A DNA stretch of 53,831 nucleotides from Bacteroidota bacterium (GTDB taxonomy: Bacteria; Bacteroidota; Bacteroidia; Chitinophagales; Chitinophagaceae): NCBI GenBank assembly GCA_018267545.1, contig JAFDYG010000135.1, positions 1 to 53,831 of the forward strand, written 5' to 3'. The notes under the pieces were generated by a model. The model was not told the origin of the DNA. It ran no database searches and worked only from the letters and a program-made list of their open reading frames with translations. Each line of letters begins with the position of its first letter. Position 1 is the stretch's first letter. Positions 9,439 to 18,601 of this stretch are shown here, piece after piece. A program made the translations under genes and the position numbers.

Positions 9439-10602
9439 ATGAAATCTTTACTAACTTGCTGTCTCCTGCTTTTTTGTATCTGCTCCTATTCTCAAAATGA
9501 TGTTCTACTGGTCCCGTCCGGGACAAATCTACCTCCCGATTCAATAACGCGTATTCAGCTTCTGGGAAGTCTAAGGGGCTTTCTGGGACAAAAAGATGGG
9601 GCATCGTATGTGCTGCCGGAGGATCTGGCGGCTGTCTCGGCTTTGAAGGATGAGCTTCGTGGGATGGAGCGCCGGGTTGGTCCGGGTCCGCATGACACGA
9701 GCTATTACAAATGCTATCTAACGAATGTACTCCCTGTCGATAGTGGTGTGTACCATGTGCAATTGGCGTATATGGGAGTCAAGGAAGCTGCTCCGGATTT
9801 GCGGATATGCTGCCGGGTAGTGGCGAAGCAGAAGGGGGAGCGGTTTTATTTTTCGACGCCTATCGAGGGTGTCGCCTTTGGCTGGAAGAAGAAGGTGATC
9901 GGGAATTGTGTCTTTCATTATAAAACGGAAATCAGCGAGAAGAGGGCCAGGGAATATCAGCAAAAGGTGGCGTATTATGATGGGAAACTGACTAAGCGGC
10001 CGCAGGCGATCGATTTTTACTGTTGTGATAATCTGGCCGAGGCGACGAGGCTGGTGGGGATTGAATATAAGGCCGACTACAATGGATGGGCGCACGAGGA
10101 ATTGTCGGGTTTTGCTGCGGATCGGTCGGTGGTGTTGTGCGGGTTCGATTCGAAGAATGGGTTTCCCGACTGGGATACGCATGACACCTGGCATGGGCGG
10201 TTGCATAACATGGTTCCTGTGGAGACGATTAACCGGCCGGTGGATGAGGCCTGTGCGTATCTGTACGGAGGAAGCTGGCGGATTTATCAGTGGGAGGATG
10301 TGCTGCGGTTGTTCAAGGAATATGCGGCTGCGCATCCGGATGCGGATTGGGTGAGCTTGTATAAAGAGGGCACGAATTTTATTCCGCCGCCGAAGATCTT
10401 GAAGATTTCTTATGCGATCAATGCGCTGATCGTTAGACGGCTGGAGAAGGAGAAGGGGTTTGGAGCGGTGCGGGAACTGCTGATGTGTGGGAAGAAGGAG
10501 GTGGGGGACGCGAATTATTTTGCCGCGGTTCGCCGGCTGACCGGTGTGGACGTCGCGGGGTATAATGCGTATGTGTGGGGACTGATCAAGGCAAACAATT
10601 AA
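9439..10602 (+). CDS. Secreted gluzincin-like protein with altered HExxH motif
   Basis: The 387-aa protein has a signal peptide (MKSLLTCCLLLFCICSYSQ). Residues 248-252 read HDTWH, and Glu270 in VDEACAYLYGG follows the second His by 18 residues. This spacing matches the HExxH...E zinc site of MA-clan peptidases, where xEGxAxY carries the third ligand. Here the catalytic Glu of HExxH is Asp. Zinc ligands could be intact while catalysis is changed or lost, or the family may have its own chemistry. Several cysteines (RICC at about 125-128, FYCCD at about 194) may form disulfides. The assignment rests on spacing alone, so function remains open. A DinB-like gene follows after 7 bp. Confidence 0.75.
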   Translation: MKSLLTCCLLLFCICSYSQNDVLLVPSGTNLPPDSITRIQLLGSLRGFLGQKDGASYVLPEDLAAVSALKDELRGMERRVGPGPHDTSYYKCYLTNVLPVDSGVYHVQLAYMGVKEAAPDLRICCRVVAKQKGERFYFSTPIEGVAFGWKKKVIGNCVFHYKTEISEKRAREYQQKVAYYDGKLTKRPQAIDFYCCDNLAEATRLVGIEYKADYNGWAHEELSGFAADRSVVLCGFDSKNGFPDWDTHDTWHGRLHNMVPVETINRPVDEACAYLYGGSWRIYQWEDVLRLFKEYAAAHPDADWVSLYKEGTNFIPPPKILKISYAINALIVRRLEKEKGFGAVRELLMCGKKEVGDANYFAAVRRLTGVDVAGYNAYVWGLIKANN

Positions 10603-10609
10603 CCAAAAT

Positions 10610-11293
10610 ATGAAAAAAGTGAATGCTGGCGGACGCCGTCAATTTTTGAGGGCTTCTGCAATGATTATGGTGGGTGGACCGGCGATGTTGATGGCTGGTG
10701 CATCGATGGCTGCGCCGATGGGATTTGCGGGCTTAGCGGGCCCTATGGGATTTGCGGCCGATGACCAGAATATTATTGGTCCGAAGGAAGGGTATACACC
10801 TCAGATCGGGACCCTTACCTCGATGATGGCGTGGCTGCGGCCGCAGGTCGTGAACTCGGTCAAAAAGCTGTCGGTGGAGCAGCTGGACTGGCTATTGGAC
10901 GATAAGGCGAATACGATCGGGTCGTTGCTCTTTCATCTGGCTTCGACGGACGCCTTCTACCATGAGCATACGTTCAAGGGGCTTGAGTGGGGTAAGTTCA
11001 GCCCGGACGCCGAGAAGAAGTTCGGTGTCGCCATGGAATTAGGAGAAGGCGCTCGCAAAGAAATCAAGGGTAATAATGTTGACTTCTACTTAGATCTCCT
11101 GAAGGAGACCCGGGAGAGGACTTTGGCCGAGTTCAAGAAACGTGACGACAAATGGCTATTGGCTGTAGACTCCAAATGGTTTTGGGGGCCTACCAATAAC
11201 TACTGCAAATGGTTTCATGTGTGCGAGCATGAATCGCATCACCTGGGGCAGATCAACTTCCTAAAGAGCCGGGTTCCCGCGGCCAAGACTTAA
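10610..11293 (+). CDS. DinB-superfamily protein with Tat-like signal
   Basis: The 227-aa product begins with a twin-arginine motif (GGRRQFLRA) and a hydrophobic stretch, so export by Tat is likely. The mature part has the DinB four-helix pattern: LLFHLASTDAFYHEH with His109, and CEHESHHLGQINF with His207 and His211. These supply the usual three-His metal site. DinB proteins include thiol-dependent metalloenzymes, but the substrate here is unknown. It starts 7 bp after the preceding gene and is probably co-transcribed. Its 3' end overlaps the convergent DUF2723 gene by 33 bp. Confidence 0.85.
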   Translation: MKKVNAGGRRQFLRASAMIMVGGPAMLMAGASMAAPMGFAGLAGPMGFAADDQNIIGPKEGYTPQIGTLTSMMAWLRPQVVNSVKKLSVEQLDWLLDDKANTIGSLLFHLASTDAFYHEHTFKGLEWGKFSPDAEKKFGVAMELGEGARKEIKGNNVDFYLDLLKETRERTLAEFKKRDDKWLLAVDSKWFWGPTNNYCKWFHVCEHESHHLGQINFLKSRVPAAKT

Positions 11294-14200
11294 ATATCTT
11301 TTTTGCAATTCTTCCAGTCCCAGCAGGAGCTGGTAAGAAGTCAGGATATCGGAGGCAAAATTCAGCTGTCTTTCGGACAGGCTGTTGGGTTTGCCCTGCA
11401 GGGCCTGCTGTGCGTTGATGGCGAGCTGCTCATTGGTCATGGCTTCTCCCAGTGAGCTATAGTAGCGCATTTGCTCCAGCAGGTCCTTCTTTATCGAAGC
11501 GGATACTTTGGCGGCTAGTTTCGGGTCGTCTGCTGCGTAGCAGTCTTCCAGGAAGTACATGGAAACCTGGTTGTCGAAATTGCCCTGCTTGCTGGTCATG
11601 CCGTATGGGAAATTTTCGATGCTGACTCCTGAGTCATAGTGTTCGAGGACTTTCCGGGCTTCTTCTTTGCGACCGGCGGCGATGAGGCTGGAGGCGATCT
11701 CGGCGTGGTTCATCTTAAGGATATTCAGCTGACGGCGATTCTCTTCGTCGAAATATACGCCGGGTTTGGAGGCGTTCCCATACTTATACTTCGTCATTAC
11801 ATTCTGGTAGGCGGTATTGTTGTCGACGCGCTGATCGGCGACGGGCACGAGCTGGTAGACCATGCCTCTGCTGCGGGCGTATTTGCCGAGGCCGAGGCGG
11901 CCGATCTCTGCGGTATTGGTGAAGCAGATGGGGCGTTGCCATTTGTTGGCGGCGACGATGGCCAGGAGCGCGAGCTCGTTTTTGAGCAGAAAGCGTTTGT
12001 CCGGGGTGACGTCGATGTGCAACTGGTCGACGATGGGGTCGCCAGCGTGTACGGTGCCATTGGCGATCACCCGTGCCGTATCGACGGGTACAGAGAATTT
12101 TCGGGTGGGTAGTAAGTTAAGGGGTGTGCCGCCATCGGATTCGGTCATGTAGCGTGGGTCGTCATTGGCGAGAACGGTATGGAAAGTATCGTAGAGGTCG
12201 TAGTATTTGGTTTTGTCGAAGCCGAGACGGTCTTCGGCGAAATAGACGACGTTTTTCTTGTCGCCCATGATTTGTTCGGGTGTGAAGAGGACGTCGAAAG
12301 GAGCGCTTTTGTTTAGTTTATATCGAAGCTGGTTGAGGTACCAGTCGGTGCCGGTGAGCGTGTTGATCACGACGCGGACGTCGGGTCGGATGCCTTCTAC
12401 TTCCTGGGCGTACCAGAGGGGGTAGGTGTCGTCGTCTTCGAAAGAGATGAGGAGGGCATTAGGTGGGCAGCTTTCGAGATAGTCGACGGCGATGTCGCGG
12501 GCGAGGGTCTTTTTACTGCGATCGTGGTCGTCCCATTCCTGGGTAGCCATGAGCAGGGGAACGGAGAGGATGCAGGCTGCGCCTGCTATATATGGGGCGA
12601 GATTTGTGCGGGATTTGATCATACGCGCGATAAGGTCGGAGACGCCGATGACACCGAGGCCGATCCAGATGGAGAAGACGTAGAAGGAGCCGGCGAAGGC
12701 GTAGTCCCTTTCGCGAGGCTGCATGCCCGATTGGTTGAGATAGAGGACGATGGCCAGGCCGGTGAAGAAGAACAGGAGACCGGTCACCAGCAGGTTACGC
12801 CGGTTGTATTTCCATTGTACGAGCATGCCGAGGATGCCCAATATGAAAGGCAGGAAGTAGAGACGGTTATGCGACTTGTTGTTTGCGCCGGCGGTCGAAG
12901 GCATATGGGCCTGGCTGCCGTAGAGCATTTTGTCTACGACGGGGATGCCGCTGATCCAATTGCTGTCGCGGGGATTGCCGAAGCCCTGCAGGTCGTTTTG
13001 CTTGCCGGCGAAGTTCCACATAAAATAGCGGAAGTACATCCATCCGGCCTGGTATTTCCAGAAGTACCTGATGTTGTCGGCCATGGTGGGCTGTTCGCCT
13101 TCGTCGAGGCCGGCGTAGCGGCGGTACATATCTATTTCACCCCGGTCATTGGTGTTGTTGTACATGCGGGGGAAGATGTGAGAAGAGGGAGTATTGGCCC
13201 AGTCCTGTGCATACTTCTTCCCTGCGATCTCGTAATGATTCGTTCCTTTTACATAGAGGTCTCCCGTTTCTTTCATTGGGGCCTGGTCGGTGAAGTCGGG
13301 GCCATAGAGCAGGGGCCAGTCGCCGTATTGTTCGCGGCTAAGGTAGCCGACGAGGCTGACGGGGTTATCGACGTTAAACATATCGACGGCGGTATCGGCG
13401 TTGCTGCGGATCAGCGTGGTGAAATAAGTCGAATAGCCGAGGAGCATGAAGGACGCGCACCAGAGGCCGATTCTCATATAATAGAAACCGCGTTTGACGG
13501 CAAAGCGAATGGCGAAGACGATGGCCGTCGCCAGGAGGACGAAGAAGGTGGTGAAGCCGGAGAAGAAGGGCAGGTGGAGGCTATTGACAAAGAAGATGTC
13601 GAATGCGCCGGCGCCCTTGATGGTATATTGGATGACAAAAGTCTGTACGATGCCGGTGATGACGCAGCCGATGAAGAAGGCGAGGATTGCGCCTTTGAGG
13701 CTGGGGGTATAGCGCCGGAAATAATACACCATCACGATGGCGGGGATTGTGAGCAGGTTCAGCAGGTGAACGCCGATGGAGAGGCCCATCATGTAGAAGA
13801 TGAAGATGAGCCAGCGGTCGGCGCGTTTTTCGTCGGCTTGTTGTTCCCATTTGAGGATGGCCCAAAAAACCAGGGCCGTGAAGAAGGCTGAGGAAGCGTA
13901 GACTTCGCCTTCGACGGCGCTGAACCAGAAGGAATCACAGAAAGTATAGGCGAGGGCGCCGACGACGCCGGCGCTGAGGATCGTAAAGGTATGGTTAGTG
14001 AGCTTTCGGGCGAAATGGGTGATGGTCCAGAAAAGGAAGAGGATGGACAAGCCGCTGGCGATGGCGCTCATGAAGTTGACGGCGCGTGCGGCGGTGAGTG
14101 GGTTATCGCCGAATAAGATGATGAAGAAGCGGCCGAGCAGGATGAATAGCGGAGCGCCGGGAGGGTGGGGGATTTCGAGGTTTTTGCAGCTGGCGATGAA

Positions 14201-14329
14201 TTCTCCGCAGTCCCAGAAGCTGCCAGTGGGTTCCATGGTCAGGATATACACGGTGCATGCAATGAGGCCGACGATCCAACCCGTGAGGGTATTGAGCCGG
14301 TGGAAACGGGCTTGTTCTTGCGTATTCAT
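11261..14329 (-). CDS. DUF2723 / TMEM260-like membrane glycosyltransferase
   Basis: This 1022-aa polytopic protein opens with a membrane segment and the family signature SFWDCGEFIASCKNLEIPHP at 37-56, followed by PGAPL. Asp40 and Glu43 lie where GT-C enzymes place catalytic acidic residues. About a dozen hydrophobic helices span roughly residues 15-610, and the C-terminal 400 residues are soluble and end in helical, repeat-like sequence. DUF2723 is the family of human TMEM260, a protein O-mannosyltransferase. Bacteroidota are known to O-glycosylate exported proteins, so a role in periplasmic protein or lipid-linked glycosylation is a reasonable inference, not shown here. The gene lies 58 bp downstream of the FtsX permease and overlaps dinB-like at its 3' end. 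Confidence 0.88.
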   Translation of the reverse strand: MNTQEQARFHRLNTLTGWIVGLIACTVYILTMEPTGSFWDCGEFIASCKNLEIPHPPGAPLFILLGRFFIILFGDNPLTAARAVNFMSAIASGLSILFLFWTITHFARKLTNHTFTILSAGVVGALAYTFCDSFWFSAVEGEVYASSAFFTALVFWAILKWEQQADEKRADRWLIFIFYMMGLSIGVHLLNLLTIPAIVMVYYFRRYTPSLKGAILAFFIGCVITGIVQTFVIQYTIKGAGAFDIFFVNSLHLPFFSGFTTFFVLLATAIVFAIRFAVKRGFYYMRIGLWCASFMLLGYSTYFTTLIRSNADTAVDMFNVDNPVSLVGYLSREQYGDWPLLYGPDFTDQAPMKETGDLYVKGTNHYEIAGKKYAQDWANTPSSHIFPRMYNNTNDRGEIDMYRRYAGLDEGEQPTMADNIRYFWKYQAGWMYFRYFMWNFAGKQNDLQGFGNPRDSNWISGIPVVDKMLYGSQAHMPSTAGANNKSHNRLYFLPFILGILGMLVQWKYNRRNLLVTGLLFFFTGLAIVLYLNQSGMQPRERDYAFAGSFYVFSIWIGLGVIGVSDLIARMIKSRTNLAPYIAGAACILSVPLLMATQEWDDHDRSKKTLARDIAVDYLESCPPNALLISFEDDDTYPLWYAQEVEGIRPDVRVVINTLTGTDWYLNQLRYKLNKSAPFDVLFTPEQIMGDKKNVVYFAEDRLGFDKTKYYDLYDTFHTVLANDDPRYMTESDGGTPLNLLPTRKFSVPVDTARVIANGTVHAGDPIVDQLHIDVTPDKRFLLKNELALLAIVAANKWQRPICFTNTAEIGRLGLGKYARSRGMVYQLVPVADQRVDNNTAYQNVMTKYKYGNASKPGVYFDEENRRQLNILKMNHAEIASSLIAAGRKEEARKVLEHYDSGVSIENFPYGMTSKQGNFDNQVSMYFLEDCYAADDPKLAAKVSASIKKDLLEQMRYYSSLGEAMTNEQLAINAQQALQGKPNSLSERQLNFASDILTSYQLLLGLEELQKRYLSLGRGNPAL

Positions 14330-14387
14330 ATGCTCGGTTTTTAGTGTGTTCGTTTTAGTGCTTGCGGTGCTATTGGGCGATCGGATG

Positions 14388-16784
14388 CTACTCGGTTTTT
14401 AGTGTTTCGGAGGGGTTTTTGCGACCTGCTTTGACGGCGTGGAAGCTAACTGTCAGGAAGGCCAGGGCGATGCCTGTCAGACCTGCGAGCAGGAAAACCC
14501 AGGGTTGCACGTCGATGCGATAGGCGAAGCTTTTCAGCCAGCTGTTAGCCGCGAGCCAGGCGAGTGGAACGGCGATCAGCAGACCTACGCCGACCATCAG
14601 GATGAAATTCTTCGCCATTAAGAGAGTGATGTTTAGCAGGCTAGCGCCGAGAACTTTTCGGATTCCGATCTCTTTGGTGCGCTGGATGGCGCTGATTGCG
14701 GAGAGTCCGAAGAGTCCAAGGCATGCGAGTAAGATGGCCAGGGAGGAGAAGATGGTAAAGAGTCCGGCGGTGCGGGTCTCTACCTTATAGAGCTTATTAT
14801 AGTCTTCGTCGAGGAAGTGGTAATCGAAGGGTTGGCTGGGAAGGAAGCCTTTCCAGATGCCTTGCAGGGAAGAGATGGTCGAGCTCATTTGCTGACCGTT
14901 GACGCGAACCAGGATATAGCGTACGAACTGGGTGTCGGCGAAGAGCATAAGGGGGCCGATCTCTTCGTGCATAGAAGCGAAGTGGAAATCCTTTACGACG
15001 CCTTTTACGATACCTGTCTTGCCGCGGGAGACAGTTTTGCCGATTGCTTCCTGTGGTGTCCACCCGATTGCTTTTATCGCGGTTTCGTTGAGGATAAATC
15101 TATAAGGGAAAGCTGCGGAGTCATTGATATTAGTGGTGATAGGGAGGTCGGCCGCGGTGAAGTCGGAACCTGCCAGCAGCTGCATGTTCATTGTCGTCAG
15201 GTAGTTCAGGTCGGCTGGGATGGCGGTGATGTTCATCCGTACCTTTTCTTTGCCATTGTATGCGGTGAGGCCGTCTCCCCAATGAGCGGCGATGGGCAGG
15301 TCATAGGAGCCGGAGATGTGTTCGACGCCGGGCTGATTTAGCATGGCCGATTTGAGGGAGGCGTAGTGTTCGTGGAAGCGCCAGCTGAAGGGGATGACTA
15401 GGACGTGATCTCTGTCCAGGCCCAGCTTCTTGCTGCGGACGTAATTCATTTGCTGGAGGATGACGATCGTGGTGCTGATCAGGAAGAAGGAAATGACAAA
15501 CTGGACAATGATGAGCGTTCTTCTCAGTCCACTTTTTCCGCCGGTGATGCGGAAGCCGGATTTCAGGACATTGATCAGCCGTGTATTGGCGAGAACCAGG
15601 GCCGGATAGGCGCCGGCGAGCAGTCCGATGGCGATGCCGGTTATCAGGAGGATGAGCAGGGGTTTGACCTGTAGGATATCCGAATAAACAAGGTGTTTGC
15701 CGGTTAAGTCGTTATAGACGGATAGCAGCTGGGTGCTGATGACGATGGCCAGGACCAGTGCGATAGCGGCGATGAGGAGGGACTCGCCGGTGAACTGGGT
15801 AAAGAGCTGGCTTTTGGCTGCGCCGAGGACTTTGCGGATGCCGATCTCGCCGGTGCGGCTGGAGGATTGTGCGATAGCGAGATTGGTATAATTAAAGCCT
15901 GCGATGACTAAGATAAGGACGGCGATGATGGTCAGGGCAATGATGTAAGTGATGTTGCCATTGGGGGTAAAGCCTTCCAGGCTGGAATAAAGGTGTACGC
16001 GGGTCAGTGGTTCGAGGTGGAAGTGGAGGTAGTCTCCTGGTTCGTCGGCGACTTCTGCGCGAACGTCGCGGCTGTCCATATAGGCGTTGATGCGTTGTTC
16101 GAGGTTGGGAATCTGGCCGGCGTTTCTTATCAGCAGGTAGGTGATGTAGTTAGCCGTGTTATAGATTTCGGTCTGTGCGGCTCCGAGGTTGGTGAAATTT
16201 ATTACGAAATCGAATTGTATTTGGGAATTGGAGGGGGCGTCTTTGAGGATGCCGGCTACGCGATAGTCTTTGGCGTCGTTGAGCTTTAGGGTCTTACCGA
16301 GGGGGTCGGTGGTACCGAAGTATTTTTTCGCCGTGGAGGCGGTTATGAGAATATTTCCTCTGTCTTCGAGGGCTGATGGGGTTCCCTGGAGGAGGGGGAA
16401 GGTGAAGCTTGTCAGCAGGGATGGATCGGCGTAGAGTACGTTGTTTTCGTTGAATGAGGTATTATTATAGGTAACCTTTGATGGTCTTAGCTCGGTGCGG
16501 GTATAGTCTTCGACCTCGGGGAAGGTTCGTTTGAACTGGGGTCCGGGTTTGGTGCTGGTTACGGCGTAGGTGCGGACGGAGCTGCTGGTTTTTAGCTCGG
16601 AGGTTATGCGGACGATGCGTTGGGCGTTGGTGTGGAATTTGTCGAAGCTGAGCTCGTCGGTTATGTAGAGACCGATGAGGATGCAGCTGGTTAAGCCGAG
16701 GGTGAGGCCGAAGATGTTGATAAAGGAGAATACTTTCTTGCGGGCCAGGTGACGGAAGGCCAGCTTGAGATAGTTTTTGAACAT
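14388..16784 (-). CDS. MacB/FtsX-type ABC transporter permease
   Basis: The 798-aa protein starts MFKNYLKLAFRHLARKKVFS, the usual opening of Bacteroidota MacB-like permeases. It shows a first membrane helix, a periplasmic MacB_PCD domain (about 45-250), three helices of the first FtsX domain (about 285-425, with SSRTGEIGIRKVLGA), a second periplasmic domain and a second FtsX domain at the C terminus (about 675-798, with QRTKEIGIRKVLGA). No ATP-binding subunit is adjacent, so the partner ATPase must be encoded elsewhere. Such permeases handle lipoproteins, antimicrobial compounds or envelope stress; the sequence does not say which. Confidence 0.92.
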   Translation of the reverse strand: MFKNYLKLAFRHLARKKVFSFINIFGLTLGLTSCILIGLYITDELSFDKFHTNAQRIVRITSELKTSSSVRTYAVTSTKPGPQFKRTFPEVEDYTRTELRPSKVTYNNTSFNENNVLYADPSLLTSFTFPLLQGTPSALEDRGNILITASTAKKYFGTTDPLGKTLKLNDAKDYRVAGILKDAPSNSQIQFDFVINFTNLGAAQTEIYNTANYITYLLIRNAGQIPNLEQRINAYMDSRDVRAEVADEPGDYLHFHLEPLTRVHLYSSLEGFTPNGNITYIIALTIIAVLILVIAGFNYTNLAIAQSSSRTGEIGIRKVLGAAKSQLFTQFTGESLLIAAIALVLAIVISTQLLSVYNDLTGKHLVYSDILQVKPLLILLITGIAIGLLAGAYPALVLANTRLINVLKSGFRITGGKSGLRRTLIIVQFVISFFLISTTIVILQQMNYVRSKKLGLDRDHVLVIPFSWRFHEHYASLKSAMLNQPGVEHISGSYDLPIAAHWGDGLTAYNGKEKVRMNITAIPADLNYLTTMNMQLLAGSDFTAADLPITTNINDSAAFPYRFILNETAIKAIGWTPQEAIGKTVSRGKTGIVKGVVKDFHFASMHEEIGPLMLFADTQFVRYILVRVNGQQMSSTISSLQGIWKGFLPSQPFDYHFLDEDYNKLYKVETRTAGLFTIFSSLAILLACLGLFGLSAISAIQRTKEIGIRKVLGASLLNITLLMAKNFILMVGVGLLIAVPLAWLAANSWLKSFAYRIDVQPWVFLLAGLTGIALAFLTVSFHAVKAGRKNPSETLKTE

Positions 16785-16921
16785 GCAGACCGGTTTTAGA
16801 GGGAATGCTTCAAGGTTGGTGCCATATGCGTAAGTGGTTTTTTGTGAAGGGGTTACACGGGTGGGGTTTTAAAAGTGTTCGGAATCGGACAGTTTTTTGT
16901 ACGGATGTGGGCAGACATTGA

Positions 16922-18550
16922 TTATGATTTTGGCGCGTGCCAGTCGAAGGTGACGGTGCGGTTGTTGAGGCGCCATTGGGAGGGGCGGGGGTTGGAGAGC
17001 CAGTCGAGGGGTTCGCCGGTGGGCTGGGGTTTGGCGGCGAGGGTGAAGGAATGTTTGATGGCTTCTTTTTGCTGGGGGCCGGTGGCTTCGGGTTGGGCGG
17101 AGATGAAGAGGGGGGCGCCGCTTTCAGTGAGGAGCTGGAGCCATTGTTTGTTGAGGTTCCAGGGGATTTGGGTGGTGATGCCGATACAGTCGCCGTCGGC
17201 TGCGTAGAAGGTGTTGTGCTGGGGGAGGCGGAAGCCCATGGTATTGACGCCGAATTTGACGACGCGGTCCCATTCGCGGCCGCTGGTGTCGTCGCCGATG
17301 CGATTGAGTTCGAAGAGGCCGGCGGAGAGGTGGCTGACGGTGTTGCAGCCAATGAGGTACATGGGGCCTGCGGCTTCGCGGATGCTTTGGTAGAGGGTTA
17401 GGATGATTTCGGCGTTGGTCTTTGAGCGGTCGTTGAAGTGCCAGCCGGAGGTGGTGATGTCGGGTGACATTTGGACGCCCCATCTGCCGAAGAGGTCGAA
17501 GGTGCTATAGTCGTGCTTGACCATTTCGAAGCCCCAGTCGCGGTATATTTTTATCGTATGGGCGATGCGTTGAAGGTTTTCGGGGAGGGTGGGATCGAGG
17601 TAGCGTTCTTTGCCGTCGGTTTTGCGGGGTGTTAAAAGATTTTGTTGGTCGGCGGCGTTGGCGAGGAGGGGACGGGTCCACAGGCCGGGGTGTACGCCGA
17701 GCTTTTTTATGGATGAGGCGACCTGTTGCATGTCTCCGAATTTATCGTTGCATCGGGTAAAGACGTCGCCGTCTTCCCAGCCGTCGTCGATAACGGAGAA
17801 AGGGCGGTTGTCGGTATCAGGCGCGAGGTCGGCCATGGCTGCGGTGGTGGAGAGGATTAGGTCTTTCGAGTTCTTGCCGTAGGCGAAATACCAGTCGTTG
17901 ATGCCGTAGACGGGTTTGGATGGGAGGAGGGGGGTTTCGCACATCATCCTGCAGAATCGGGTATCGGTTTGGAAGAGGGACTCGTTGGGAAGACTTTGGG
18001 TGGTGATGATTTGAGCAGCGTCGAGTATGCGGTCGCCGAGCTCGACACCCATTCCTCCGGAGTGGAGGTCGAGGACGAGGGAGAGTTCCTGTGAGCCAGC
18101 TTGCCAGTAGCAAAGAGCGCGGGCGCCTGTCTTTACGCCGAAGGCGTAGTTCTGTCTTCCGTTGTGGATGAGCAGGTACCAGGGGGCCTGGTTGGTGTTG
18201 AAGGACCAGGCGAGGTCGCCGTAGCTGCGTTCCCAGGCGTCGCCGAGGTAGCGGGCGGATGAGGAGAAGGTTTTGTTCCAGGTCAGCTTTATTTTTTCGA
18301 GTGGCATGCCGGGGGCGTGGAGGCGGATGTTTGTGGCGTCGTTGGTTTGCTGTAGTTCGACGGAGAGTTTTTCTATGGACCATTTTTCGTTGCGGCCTTT
18401 GAGGGGTTGCCAATGGCCATCGCGCCAGAGGGAGACGGAGGAAGGGTATTGGAGGGCGTATGATGGTGTGCCGGCGAGGGCGGATGTTTTTTCAAATAGG
18501 AGTGCGGCGGCGGAAAAGCCGGTTAGTTGGAGAAAATGTCTTCTTTGCAT
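16922..18550 (-). CDS. GH36/GH27-clan glycoside hydrolase (alpha-galactosidase-like), Tat signal
   Basis: The 542-aa protein begins MQRRHFLQLTGFSAAALLF, a twin-arginine export signal. It has an N-terminal beta-sandwich (about 30-200) and a TIM barrel. Catalytic elements of clan GH-D are visible: FSVIDDGWEDGD (252-263), KHDYSTFD with Asp347 as nucleophile, and RIGDDTSG with Asp420/421 as acid/base. This points to hydrolysis of alpha-galactosides or related sugars in the periplasm. It has its own candidate promoter at 18555-18562 and is followed after 137 bp by the FtsX permease. No transporter for the product is next to it. Raffinose synthase-like relatives share the fold, so the exact substrate is uncertain. 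Confidence 0.85.
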   Translation of the reverse strand: MQRRHFLQLTGFSAAALLFEKTSALAGTPSYALQYPSSVSLWRDGHWQPLKGRNEKWSIEKLSVELQQTNDATNIRLHAPGMPLEKIKLTWNKTFSSSARYLGDAWERSYGDLAWSFNTNQAPWYLLIHNGRQNYAFGVKTGARALCYWQAGSQELSLVLDLHSGGMGVELGDRILDAAQIITTQSLPNESLFQTDTRFCRMMCETPLLPSKPVYGINDWYFAYGKNSKDLILSTTAAMADLAPDTDNRPFSVIDDGWEDGDVFTRCNDKFGDMQQVASSIKKLGVHPGLWTRPLLANAADQQNLLTPRKTDGKERYLDPTLPENLQRIAHTIKIYRDWGFEMVKHDYSTFDLFGRWGVQMSPDITTSGWHFNDRSKTNAEIILTLYQSIREAAGPMYLIGCNTVSHLSAGLFELNRIGDDTSGREWDRVVKFGVNTMGFRLPQHNTFYAADGDCIGITTQIPWNLNKQWLQLLTESGAPLFISAQPEATGPQQKEAIKHSFTLAAKPQPTGEPLDWLSNPRPSQWRLNNRTVTFDWHAPKS

Positions 18551-18554
18551 GTAG

Positions 18555-18562
18555 CAAATATA
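18555..18562 (-). promoter_or_regulatory. -7 promoter box TATATTTG, 4 nt before ATG
   Basis: Read on the minus strand this is a perfect TAnnTTTG. Only CTAC separates it from the ATG at 18550. The expected transcription start would fall at or next to the start codon, implying a leaderless transcript for the GH36-like gene. Confidence 0.5.
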
Positions 18563-18601
18563 GACGTTTCGATCGAGCGGTGGTGAGCGGGGTGGGGTGA
18601 G

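Noticed and set aside
10610-11293. DinB-like gene as a DNA-damage response gene
   Set aside because: The superfamily name is historical; this member is exported by a Tat-like signal and there is no SOS-type context.
12524-13891. 455-codon + strand ORF, rich in Gly, Asp, Glu and Val
   Set aside because: It lies entirely antisense to the well-supported DUF2723 gene; strong GC skew and lack of stop-generating codons explain it.
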